64,000 nucleotides of DNA. Source: Pediococcus claussenii ATCC BAA-344. GTDB lineage: Bacteria; Bacillota; Bacilli; Lactobacillales; Lactobacillaceae. The position numbers and the translations under genes are program-made. Below the pieces are notes generated by a model. The model was not told the DNA's origin and did no database searches. It saw only the letters and a list, made by a program, of their open reading frames with translations. The DNA is taken from assembly GCF_000237995.1 (NCBI RefSeq), contig NC_016605.1:1116001-1180000 (forward strand), written 5' to 3'. Shown piece after piece: positions 39,023 through 46,828 of the stretch; position 1 is the first letter of the stretch; each line of letters begins with the position of its first letter.

Positions 39023-39703
39023 CTAACCAACAAATGAAAATATTTTATTTTGGTACTTTATAGTATTTTCATGCTCCATTTTTTTAACAACTTGACTAGT
39101 TGTTTCTCGCGTTGTACCACTCATTAATGCAAGTTCAGCTAAACTAATTTTAAATGGTATTCGAATAGTTTCTTTAATGTACCTTGCATGATTTTCTTTT
39201 AGAAGAAAAACAGTTTGCTCTATTCTAACTTGTGCAGACGAACTACCAATTTCTTGCATCCGACGTTCAACCGTATCAAACATTTGATGCACCCTGTTTA
39301 AAAGAGCCCGTGAAAATGTCACTTGAGTCTGAACAAGTCCTCTTACGATTTGGTGCGGAATTTCAATAAGTAACACATCACAGATTGCATCGGCGGCATA
39401 ATGATGAATCTCACTACGCCCGAATAAAGTTCGAATGGAAAAAAATGCTTGAGGTTCCAAATATGTAATGAAGGTTGGAACCCCTTCTAAGTTCAGTTTT
39501 CTAATCTTAACATGTCCCTCTACAATGCAATATGAGGATTTTACGTGTTTGCCTTGGTTAAAAATCTTTTTCCCGCGTTTAACAACACGCAACGTAGCTT
39601 TGTCTGCTAAATCGCGTAAAACATTAGCGTCCAAACACTTAAAATCCTGATGTTGCACCAAATACTGATATATCTGTTCTTTCGTTGTGAAAACTTGGTC
39701 CAT
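39023..39703 (-). CDS. Crp/Fnr family transcriptional regulator
   Basis: A 226-residue regulator with an N-terminal cyclic-nucleotide-binding-like barrel (about 20-130) and a C-terminal helix-turn-helix (ISLAELALMSGTTRETTSQ). No Cys cluster for an iron-sulfur centre is visible, so it is not an oxygen-sensing Fnr. In lactic acid bacteria and clostridia Crp/Fnr proteins named ArcR accompany ArgR and control arginine deiminase genes. The pairing fits ArcR, but no arc genes are present here. Confidence 0.85.
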   Translation of the reverse strand: MDQVFTTKEQIYQYLVQHQDFKCLDANVLRDLADKATLRVVKRGKKIFNQGKHVKSSYCIVEGHVKIRKLNLEGVPTFITYLEPQAFFSIRTLFGRSEIHHYAADAICDVLLIEIPHQIVRGLVQTQVTFSRALLNRVHQMFDTVERRMQEIGSSSAQVRIEQTVFLLKENHARYIKETIRIPFKISLAELALMSGTTRETTSQVVKKMEHENTIKYQNKIFSFVG

Positions 39704-39718
39704 ACATTCCTCCTGATA

Positions 39719-39747
39719 TTTATAATAAAAATGATACTCAGCTGCAA
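39719..39747 (-). promoter_or_regulatory. Promoter of the Crp/Fnr-argR pair
   Basis: TTGCAG at 39747-39742, 17-base spacer, TATAAA at 39724-39719 on the minus strand. Confidence 0.7.
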
Positions 39748-39893
39748 AACAATCTATACCAATTAGAAATAGTGTGGGAGTGTTTATTTTTCTTCAAGGT
39801 AATTGTTAACTACTAACTAAGCATCAGCAAATATTATTATATCTTATCGGAGATATACCTAAAAGTCGAAATCCGACATTTCAAAACATTTTT

Positions 39894-41579
39894 TTACATT
39901 TCTTGTGGTGATTTAACACCTAGAAGACGCAATGATTCCTTTAAAACCATTGACACACTTTTAACCAAAGCAATTCTTGCACCTAGTTCTTGATCATTAG
40001 TTAAAACCTTTGAATTAGCATAATACTTATTAAATGCTTTAGCCAATGCCAATGCATATTTTGCGATAATTGAGGGCTCATAAGCTAATGCAGCTCGTTT
40101 TATTGTATTGGGAAAACTTTCTAGTGCTTTCAAAGTTTCCCATGCATTTGTATCGCTAATGGAAATATTTTCATCGATTTCGATGTCACCAGCTTTTCTC
40201 AAAATACTCTCGGCACGTGCTCTCGTATATTGAACGTATGGTCCAGTTTCACCTTCAAATCTAACAACTTCTGCTAAATTAAAGTCGAATGAATTCGTGC
40301 GTTCATTTTTTAGGTCATGAAAAATAACTGCCCCAACACCGACATCATTTGCAACCTGTTTTGCATCCTTTAAATCAGGATTTTTTTCAGAAATTTGTTG
40401 ACTAGCAAGTTTAATTGCATCATTTAAAACCTCGTCTAACAGAACAACTCTACCGGATCTTGTTGATAATTTCTTACCATTCAGCGTAATCAATCCAAAA
40501 GGAATATGATGAATATTATCTGACCAATCATAACCCATTTCCTTTAGGACAGCCTTTAGCTGTTTAAAATGATTAGTTTGTTCTGCTCCAACCACATAAA
40601 GTGATTGTACAAAATCATAAGTGCGATAACGATAGATTGCTGCTGCAAGATCTCTCGTAATATATAATGTTGCACCGTCAGTTTTTTTAATTAGAGCCGG
40701 ATTTAAATTGTATTTTTCAAGATCAACAACTTGAGCGCCTTGGCTTTCTTTAAGTAATCCCTTATCTTCAAGCAATTCAACGACTTCGTCCATTTTATCA
40801 TTATAAAATGCTTCTCCATTGAATGAATCAAAGGTTATACCCAACTTGTCATAAATATACTTAAATGATTTTAATGATTCAGATCTAAACCATTTCCATA
40901 GTGTGATTGCTTCCTCGTCACCATTTTCTAACTTTTTAAACCAATCTCGCGCAATATCATCCAATTCCGGATTTTTTTGATCTTCTTTATGAAAACGTAC
41001 GTAATACTCTAAAAGTTTGTTAATCGGATCTGCCTTAACTTCTTCTTCTGATCCCCACAGTTTGTATGCTGTAATCAGCTTTCCAAATTGCGTACCCCAA
41101 TCACCTAAATGATTAATCTTTACTGGGCTATAACCATTTTTCTCTAAAATCAATGCCAGCGAATTTCCGATTACTGTTGAACGTAGATGCCCCATTGAAA
41201 TTGGCTTTGCAATGTTAGGTGATGACATGTCAATTGGCACCTTTCCACCTTTTCCATCTTCATTTTGTCCGTAGGATGCTTTTTGTTTCATTACAGTCGT
41301 TAAAACTTCGTTGCTAAATGACTTCTTATCTAAAAAGAAATTAAGGTATGGTCCAGCCACTTCAACCTTTTCAAACTTAACTTGATCGATTTTTTCCGAT
41401 ATTTCCTGTGCAATTATTTGTGGTGCTTTGTGCATTGTCTTTGCCAAGGTAAACGTTGGAAACGCATAATCCCCCATCTTCGATTCTTTTGGGACTTCAA
41501 TTCTGTCATAAATATCTTTCTGATTAGCCCCGTCTAATACTGGTTCTAAAGCATCTACTACCAAATTTTTATAATCCAT
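39894..41579 (-). CDS. argS: Arginine--tRNA ligase
   Basis: Class I synthetase of 561 residues charging tRNA-Arg. The HIGH motif region is SPNIAKPISMGHLRSTVIG and the KMSKS equivalent is GKKLSTRSGRV, both normal for ArgRS. The N-terminal tRNA-binding domain and the C-terminal all-helical anticodon domain are present. Controlled by the T-box immediately upstream. Confidence 0.97.
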   Translation of the reverse strand: MDYKNLVVDALEPVLDGANQKDIYDRIEVPKESKMGDYAFPTFTLAKTMHKAPQIIAQEISEKIDQVKFEKVEVAGPYLNFFLDKKSFSNEVLTTVMKQKASYGQNEDGKGGKVPIDMSSPNIAKPISMGHLRSTVIGNSLALILEKNGYSPVKINHLGDWGTQFGKLITAYKLWGSEEEVKADPINKLLEYYVRFHKEDQKNPELDDIARDWFKKLENGDEEAITLWKWFRSESLKSFKYIYDKLGITFDSFNGEAFYNDKMDEVVELLEDKGLLKESQGAQVVDLEKYNLNPALIKKTDGATLYITRDLAAAIYRYRTYDFVQSLYVVGAEQTNHFKQLKAVLKEMGYDWSDNIHHIPFGLITLNGKKLSTRSGRVVLLDEVLNDAIKLASQQISEKNPDLKDAKQVANDVGVGAVIFHDLKNERTNSFDFNLAEVVRFEGETGPYVQYTRARAESILRKAGDIEIDENISISDTNAWETLKALESFPNTIKRAALAYEPSIIAKYALALAKAFNKYYANSKVLTNDQELGARIALVKSVSMVLKESLRLLGVKSPQEM

Positions 41580-41662
41580 TATATCCTCCTAATCCTTACC
41601 CACCAAATCAAGACCGCTACATAATTTTATTTAATTAAGATAAATTATTTATCACAAGGTAC

Positions 41663-41865
41663 AAAAAAACTCCTACATTACAGATAATGTAAGAGACGAG
41701 ATATCCCGCGGTACCACTCTTTTTGATTGAATAATCCACTCATTATTAAACTAGCTTCTAAAGAGCACGCCTTCACACTCACGTAAGCGTTGGCTTCCAC
41801 CGTCCCAACTTCGCTAAACTTAAAAGAAGTGCTACTACTCTCTTATCATTGAACACTGATAATTA
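41663..41865 (-). promoter_or_regulatory. T-box leader of argS with terminator
   Basis: The T-box core AGAGTGGTACCGCGG lies around 41719-41705 with TGGT for tRNA end pairing. Stem I starts with the classic AGAGAGTAGT motif near 41850. A CGT triplet in GGCGTGC near 41773, on the 3' side of Stem I, is the likely Arg specifier. The terminator CTCTTACATTA with its complement and T run is at 41663-41695. A TATAAT -10 box lies near 41876-41871. Confidence 0.93.
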
Positions 41866-41942
41866 TAACAAAAAACAGAAAGAAGAGCGATTTATTATTT
41901 TTATTTTCCATAAAAAGTGATAAAGTAGTTATTGTAATAATT

Positions 41943-42013
41943 GCGGATGTAGTTTAATGGTAAAATCCGAGCTTCCCAAGCTCGTGTCGCGAGTTCGATT
42001 CTCGTCGTCCGCT
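41943..42013 (+). tRNA. tRNA-Gly (anticodon CCC)
   Basis: A full cloverleaf of 71 bases: acceptor GCGGATG/CGTCCGC, anticodon stem CGAGC/GCTCG with loop TTCCCAA (anticodon CCC), T loop TTCGATT, discriminator T. CCA is not encoded. It decodes GGG. It stands alone on the plus strand between argS and an accessory-looking stretch. Confidence 0.95.
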
Positions 42014-42060
42014 TATGAATAGGTGCTTAACTACTGATTAAACAAGCTTTTACAATTTTA

Positions 42061-42079
42061 AGTGCACCAAAAGTGCACT
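42061..42079. repeat. Short inverted repeat near tRNA-Gly
   Basis: AGTGCAC and GTGCACT flank CAAAA, 48 bases past the tRNA end. There is no T run after it on either strand, so it is not an evident terminator. Such GTGCAC repeats beside a tRNA could be leftover integrase arm sites, but this is only a guess. Confidence 0.4.
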
Positions 42080-42108
42080 AAAGTTTCCATTAGATAAATA
42101 TACAATTA

Positions 42109-42141
42109 AAAACACTACCTCTATTTTGAAGTAGTGTTTTT
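42109..42141 (-). terminator. Terminator overlapping the end of the decayed gene
   Basis: AAAACACTAC and GTAGTGTTTT form a 10-bp stem with T-rich flanks on both strands. On the minus strand it contains the last codons of the decayed gene at 42121-42458. Confidence 0.8.
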
Positions 42142-42458
42142 ATTTTCTAGTTCAACTAACTCATCAGCAACTCGACAGAAGGGATAATGTATTTGGATAG
42201 TGGTTTTACTTTTCAATTCAATTAAACCTACGCCTCTTTTCCCACTGACTTGTGTAGTATTTTATCCTTTTTAATTTCACACAACATTTTAAATTGTTTC
42301 ATGAATTTTGAGTTGAGGTCCTTGTTTTTTAACTCGAGAATCAACGAATCATCCGGATTAATAAAATACCTTACTGTTTTTAATAGCATCATGCTTTTTA
42401 AGAAGACAATACGGTAATACAATATATAAAAAACATAATTTGAGTATTTATTTAACAA
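42121..42458 (-). pseudogene. Decayed gene with frameshift, unrecognised family
   Basis: A 76-codon open frame (42458-42228, containing PDDSLILELKNKDLNSKF) stops early. A second frame opens at the same place and continues with coding-like sequence, GKRGVGLIELKSKTTIQIH then YPFCRVADELVELENK, to a TAG at 42121 inside a terminator. A one-base change in the GTGGGAAAAGAGG run near 42240 would join them. The N-terminal end is also unclear. I do not recognise the family. This looks like a remnant of a gene carried next to tRNA-Gly. Confidence 0.5.
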
Positions 42459-42549
42459 CTACCTTCATTTATTAAAGCTATAACTTCTCAATCAAATTAG
42501 CATAAAATCAATCACATATTACAAATTTCGTATAGAAAACTATTTTTCT

Positions 42550-42805
42550 TGGTATAATATAAAAGTATTCTCTTTGCCTGCAGCAGAGTACCAATTAAAC
42601 TACCAGTTTTGCACTTATATACCAGATATTCAAAAGTCAACCAATTTTAGGGAGACTTTAAAAATTAATTCATTTTTTATTTAATCTACTAAAATATTAA
42701 TAAATGGCAGACAAACTTTGACAACCTGTCGTGGTTCAATGCTGCTAGTGAAAATACGAGCAAAAGTGATCCTCGTTAAAAGCTAATATTTAGGAGATGA
42801 CAGTT
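42550..42805 (+). promoter_or_regulatory. Promoter and long leader of spoIIM; no gene seen
   Basis: An extended -10 element TGGTATAAT lies at 42550-42558, giving a leader of about 240 bases before the spoIIM start. It contains local hairpins, including CTCT/AGAG-based pairing around 42569-42590 and ACGAG/CTCGT near 42755-42776. Nothing matches a riboswitch I know, and there is no terminator directly before the gene. The stretch 42459-42549 is AT-rich with no visible feature. Confidence 0.45.
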
Positions 42806-43384
42806 ATGATTAAAAATTCATTGGCACGTTTTAATACGGACTATAGGAAGAGATTTTTTAATTATTTAATTGCAATGGTGATTATTTGGGTTATTACATT
42901 CATGATAGTTAAAATTTCTGGTCATGAAAATCAAATTTTATCCCTGTTAAAGAACACTATTGGCAAATCAGCAGGAAACGGGCAACTAGCGTTATTCTGG
43001 CATAATTTTTCTAGTTCATTACTAATTATTATCCTAGGTATAATTCCAATTCCCCTTTATTATTTATTTATTATTATGAATGCTGCGAGCGTAGGGATGA
43101 CACTTTCCTTAGTAAACAATCCAATTCCAATGTTTTTAGCTGGGATTTTACCACACGGACTATTTGAAATACCTGGACAATTGATGAGCGTTGCAATTAG
43201 CGCTCGACTTGTTTGGTTCATGATTAATAAATACTTTCGGCATAAGCAAACTAATGTAACATTAAAAACTCTAATTACTGAAAGTGCTATCGATACAGTT
43301 GTATACGTTTTACCATTGCTTTTCATTGCAAGCATTATTGAAACTTATATAACACCTATCTTAATTAATATGATCAGCAAATAA
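42806..43384 (+). CDS. SpoIIM-family membrane protein
   Basis: A 192-residue membrane protein with about five hydrophobic segments in the stage II sporulation protein M (DUF95) family, recognisable by PLYYLFIIMNAASVGM and ILPHGLFEIPGQ. In spore formers SpoIIM localises peptidoglycan hydrolases during engulfment, but the family is widespread in non-sporulating bacteria and its role there is unknown. The ATG at 42806 is nine bases after AGGAG; an ATG nine bases earlier would touch the ribosome site. Confidence 0.88.
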   Translation: MIKNSLARFNTDYRKRFFNYLIAMVIIWVITFMIVKISGHENQILSLLKNTIGKSAGNGQLALFWHNFSSSLLIIILGIIPIPLYYLFIIMNAASVGMTLSLVNNPIPMFLAGILPHGLFEIPGQLMSVAISARLVWFMINKYFRHKQTNVTLKTLITESAIDTVVYVLPLLFIASIIETYITPILINMISK

Positions 43385-43392
43385 CTTATTTA

Positions 43393-43435
43393 TCCACTCT
43401 GGTGACGTTAGCAGTGGTTCGATTCCACTGGTGGA
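43393..43435 (+). other. tRNA-like fragment
   Basis: A 43-base element: outer stem TCCACT with GGTGGA-type partner, and an inner arm CAGTGG-TTCGATT-CCACTG whose seven-base loop is a canonical tRNA T loop. D and anticodon arms are missing. It could be a tRNA remnant, or a chance hairpin behind spoIIM. No T run follows. Confidence 0.4.
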
Positions 43436-43622
43436 AATATAGGTCGGGTTCTCACCTCGACACAATCTTCTAGTTCCTATTGGTCATAGAATTAATTAGA
43501 TCACTATTTTTACTTGGTTCACATACAGAAAGCTTTTTCAATCAATACTTTGATTACTCAAAATTTCCAGAATGCCTAGTTTAAGAATAGGGTTGGATAT
43601 AGCTAATATTCAAAATTTATTT

Positions 43623-44702
43623 TCATTCTAAAATTGACTTCCATTGATCCACGATGTTTTCCATCTGGAAATCCCGCACCCTCTCTAACGACCTTTTGGC
43701 GAATTGCTCTCTTATCCCTTGGTCGTTTAATACTGGCAAAATTTTTTGAATAAATTCGTCTACATTGTGACCGTCTAACAGTAGTCCATACTTGCCGCCA
43801 TCCAAGTATTCATCTGCCCCAGTTGAATACATTGTTGCAATTGGTAACCCAAAGCTCATCGCCTCACCTAGCACCAGTGGTAGTCCCTCCCACCGTGAAG
43901 TCATCACAAACAATGAGGCATTTAAATAATGTTGCTGTAATTCGGCATCTTTTAATCGACCTAAATAAGTAATTTTATCTGTTACGTCCTTTTGCCTTCT
44001 CAATTGTTCAAAATCATTCATCGCTTTTTCTCGTCCATCACCAGCTATCGTTATTTTCCAATCATCTGGTAACTTAGATGCTACGTCAATCAAATAGTCA
44101 ATTCCCTTTTGTTGAATATCGATCCGTCCAGTAAAGGCGATGTTGTGTGTTTCTAAATTGGAATAGCCAGTTGCCTCAATCGTAAGCGGATTATAAATTT
44201 TTATAGTTTTAGGGTTATATGGTAGAAATCCTAAAAGGTCATAGTCAGTTAATACAACAACTCCATCGGCTTTTTCTAAACCACCTATAAATTCCTTTTT
44301 CATATAGATATAGTAATTATTTAAATATGTGTCTACATTATTATGCATCCAAGCAATTGCACGAATATTTGGAATTTTATTTTTTATTAAGGGTATAAAA
44401 CTTGTTAAACAGCCAGCTGTGAGAATAACTGCATCATAATAACCTACTTGTAATTCTTCAATTAAGTCATCGATCTGATCTTTCAATCTGGTTAATGGCT
44501 TATCACCACGAAAACTAATTCCATTGGAATCTAGCGGTCTTTTAGCGATTATAAGTGGTGCATTCAATTCATAAAACGGTTCAATATCAGCCAATGTATA
44601 AAATTTAACATCCATCTCATTTGCAAGCCTGTTTCCCAATATGCTTGCAACCCGTTTAACACCATCCATGACAAAATTCTCGACTACAATTAAAACTTTC
44701 AT
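43623..44702 (-). CDS. Glycosyltransferase family 4/GT-B
   Basis: A 359-residue GT-B enzyme. The C-terminal nucleotide-sugar domain has IAFTGRIDIQQKGIDYLIDVA, then VMTSRWEGLPLVLGEAMSFGLP and the EXnE-like end. The N-terminal half resembles teichoic-acid or capsule glycosyltransferases of lactobacilli, but donor and acceptor cannot be read. The ATG at 44702 has only a weak ribosome site. It lies downstream of the terminator behind the aspartate racemase gene and so is a separate unit. Confidence 0.85.
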   Translation of the reverse strand: MKVLIVVENFVMDGVKRVASILGNRLANEMDVKFYTLADIEPFYELNAPLIIAKRPLDSNGISFRGDKPLTRLKDQIDDLIEELQVGYYDAVILTAGCLTSFIPLIKNKIPNIRAIAWMHNNVDTYLNNYYIYMKKEFIGGLEKADGVVVLTDYDLLGFLPYNPKTIKIYNPLTIEATGYSNLETHNIAFTGRIDIQQKGIDYLIDVASKLPDDWKITIAGDGREKAMNDFEQLRRQKDVTDKITYLGRLKDAELQQHYLNASLFVMTSRWEGLPLVLGEAMSFGLPIATMYSTGADEYLDGGKYGLLLDGHNVDEFIQKILPVLNDQGIREQFAKRSLERVRDFQMENIVDQWKSILE

Positions 44703-44811
44703 TAAAATCAACTCTTTTCATCTAAGTTAATTAACACAATAAATCGAAGTTAAGAAAATTATGCACGGCGTTAACTAATAACGCAAAATTTATGCTCTCA
44801 AAAAACATCCA

Positions 44812-44863
44812 AAAAAAAGTATGCCTTCGACAAGGTCTGGCCTTTATCGATTGCATACTTTTA
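44812..44863 (-). terminator. Terminator of the asnB-murE-ligase-racemase operon
   Basis: AAAAGTATGC pairs with GCATACTTTT over a large loop, then T run on the minus strand, directly after the racemase stop. Confidence 0.85.
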
Positions 44864-44865
44864 AT

Positions 44866-45564
44866 TTATTTCTTCGCTAACTCAATTGACTTATCAACCA
44901 ATACAGATTGAGAATCAGCAATTGGAAAATCATGGTCAGGTGCGATTTCTTGAGCATATGAAAGTTCTGTACATCCTAAAATAACAACCTCTGCCCCACG
45001 TTCCTCGATCATTCTCTGCAAAATTACATGAAATAGATCAGCGTCAACTTCATTCTGCGCTTTAATATCGTCAAAAATTAACTCACTAGTCATATCTTGA
45101 AGCTCTTGAGTAGGTTTAATTACTTCTAACCCGACTGCTTCCAGCTCACGATCGTAAATCCCATCCGAAGTTGTTCCTGGAGTGCCAATAATTCCCACTT
45201 TTTTAACTTCTGGAAAACGTTTTTGAATATCCTTAACCGTTTCGCGAGGCATATGCACGATCGGAATCTCAGTTGCTTTTTGCAGATCGTCGTAAAAATA
45301 ATGTGCTGTATTACATGCGATTACAAAGAATTTAGGACTTAATTTACTTTGATCTCTTATATCTTCAAGCAAATCTGGATATGGATTTGGTTTCGAATTA
45401 TCCATCAAGTAAGTAGAACGATCTGGAACACTCGCATGATTAACCAATACATAGTTCAAATAATCTTGATCACGGTGTGCCGGAGTTCGTTTGTTTAGCA
45501 GTCTAATATAACTTTCAGTAGCCGGAGTACCCATACCCCCTATGATTGTAAAGAAGTCTTTCAT
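44866..45564 (-). CDS. racD: Aspartate/glutamate racemase family, probable aspartate racemase
   Basis: Cofactor-independent racemase of 232 residues. The two catalytic cysteines are in IACNTAHYF and LGCTELSYA, at the positions expected for Asp/Glu racemases. The N-terminal GGMGTPATESYIRLLN marks the aspartate racemase branch rather than MurI. Last gene of the operon after an ATP-grasp ligase, MurE and an asparagine synthetase, so it most likely supplies D-Asp for the peptidoglycan bridge. Confidence 0.88.
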   Translation of the reverse strand: MKDFFTIIGGMGTPATESYIRLLNKRTPAHRDQDYLNYVLVNHASVPDRSTYLMDNSKPNPYPDLLEDIRDQSKLSPKFFVIACNTAHYFYDDLQKATEIPIVHMPRETVKDIQKRFPEVKKVGIIGTPGTTSDGIYDRELEAVGLEVIKPTQELQDMTSELIFDDIKAQNEVDADLFHVILQRMIEERGAEVVILGCTELSYAQEIAPDHDFPIADSQSVLVDKSIELAKK

Positions 45565-45570
45565 TTGAAA

Positions 45571-46827
45571 TCACCCCTTATTTTCTTTAAAATACTTCCT
45601 AAAGTTTTTAACATAATTATGGTTCATCCATGCTAATAAGAATCGACGTTTTAAATTCATATCTTCATCAAAATACGCAGTCAGTCCATAGTTACCATCG
45701 TTAATTAAATCTAAGGCAGCCTTTTTTTCTTCATTATTTCGAGCATATTTTTTAAACACTCGTACTGGAACACCTAACCAAACCTTACGATTTTTAAGGA
45801 CCTCGTTGGCTAAGATTAATTCCTTAGACTCCAAAGAATTGGTAACGTAATCATTGACCACATAACTTGCCAAATTGTAACCATTCAACGTAACAAAAAA
45901 ACTGCTACGACCTTGTCGAATGTTAATTTCAAACAGCTTAAACTTACCATCGCGTTCATCGTATTTCATATCAAAATTAGCGTAACCAACGTAATTAATG
46001 CTTTCAAGGAATCTCTTAACTGTGTTATAGATGTCAGCATTATATTCGGGTAAAATAGCCACATAATTACCAATAGCCGATGGAGCGGGATCCTCCAATA
46101 ATGGGTGTCCAAGACACATCATCTTAACTTTGTGATTCTTGTCAACATATGCATTTAAAACTCGCATATTACTGTCATCTCCAGGAATAAAATCCTGAAG
46201 AATTAAATCAGAAGTGTATCCATTATCATAAATTTTAGCTATGATATCATCCAATTCTTCCTGTGTTTTGATTCTGAATGCCTTTTTACGTCCTTCAAAA
46301 TGAATATCCAGCCACTCAACACTGTCAGCTGGCTTGAGCGCAACTGGGAATGCAAATGGTGAAGTGAAATCAGCTTTACTTTCATAATCTGCTTTTGAGA
46401 TAAACTTAGTATCAGGATACGGAAGATTGTATTGGTCACAAATGCTATAAAAACGTTCCTTATTATTAAGCTGTTTCAATAAATCATAGTCAATATACGG
46501 ACAAACGAAAGTCTTTGAAAGTTCCTCTTTATGCTTCGAAATAAGTTCTGCATACCCGTCACCCATTCCTAGTAGAATAACTTTCTCGTCCGATCCGTCA
46601 AACTGTTTTGCAATTTCGCGCATAGACTCAATGAACACAGGATCCTCTGAGAATCCCGGAATAATATTAACATCAATAATTTTAGTGAACCGAGTTGGTG
46701 CCAGCTCAGCTCCAGCGTATGCTTTAACTTTTCTCCCAGTTAATTCAAAAAAGCCACGCGCCATTCCATATGCATTAAAATCACTTCCTAAAAGAATTGG
46801 TGTGAAATTGTTAACAGGTCTCTCCAT
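45571..46827 (-). CDS. ATP-grasp carboxylate-amine ligase, probable D-aspartate ligase
   Basis: An ATP-grasp enzyme of 418 residues. Metal and nucleotide residues show in FPVALKPADS and FKLFEINIRQGRSSF. The N-terminal part begins with ILLGSDFNAYGMARGF, similar to Aslfm-type D-aspartate ligases that attach D-Asp beta-carboxyl to the lysine side chain of UDP-MurNAc-pentapeptide. Size (Aslfm is about 440 residues) and the racD neighbour support this. Direct proof is absent, so the symbol is withheld. Confidence 0.82.
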   Translation of the reverse strand: MERPVNNFTPILLGSDFNAYGMARGFFELTGRKVKAYAGAELAPTRFTKIIDVNIIPGFSEDPVFIESMREIAKQFDGSDEKVILLGMGDGYAELISKHKEELSKTFVCPYIDYDLLKQLNNKERFYSICDQYNLPYPDTKFISKADYESKADFTSPFAFPVALKPADSVEWLDIHFEGRKKAFRIKTQEELDDIIAKIYDNGYTSDLILQDFIPGDDSNMRVLNAYVDKNHKVKMMCLGHPLLEDPAPSAIGNYVAILPEYNADIYNTVKRFLESINYVGYANFDMKYDERDGKFKLFEINIRQGRSSFFVTLNGYNLASYVVNDYVTNSLESKELILANEVLKNRKVWLGVPVRVFKKYARNNEEKKAALDLINDGNYGLTAYFDEDMNLKRRFLLAWMNHNYVKNFRKYFKENKG

Positions 46828-46828
46828 G

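Noticed and set aside
39830-39893. Hairpin GTCG-GATTT-CGAC after argS as terminator
   Set aside because: Only four contiguous pairs and a short T run; too weak to list as a feature.
42061-42079. GTGCAC inverted repeat as a proven integration site
   Set aside because: No integrase gene and no duplicated tRNA end are present in the window, so only a possible scar is claimed.
42228-42458. 76-codon frame as an intact small gene
   Set aside because: The continuation of coding-like sequence in another frame to a stop inside a terminator makes a frameshifted remnant more likely; reported as pseudogene.
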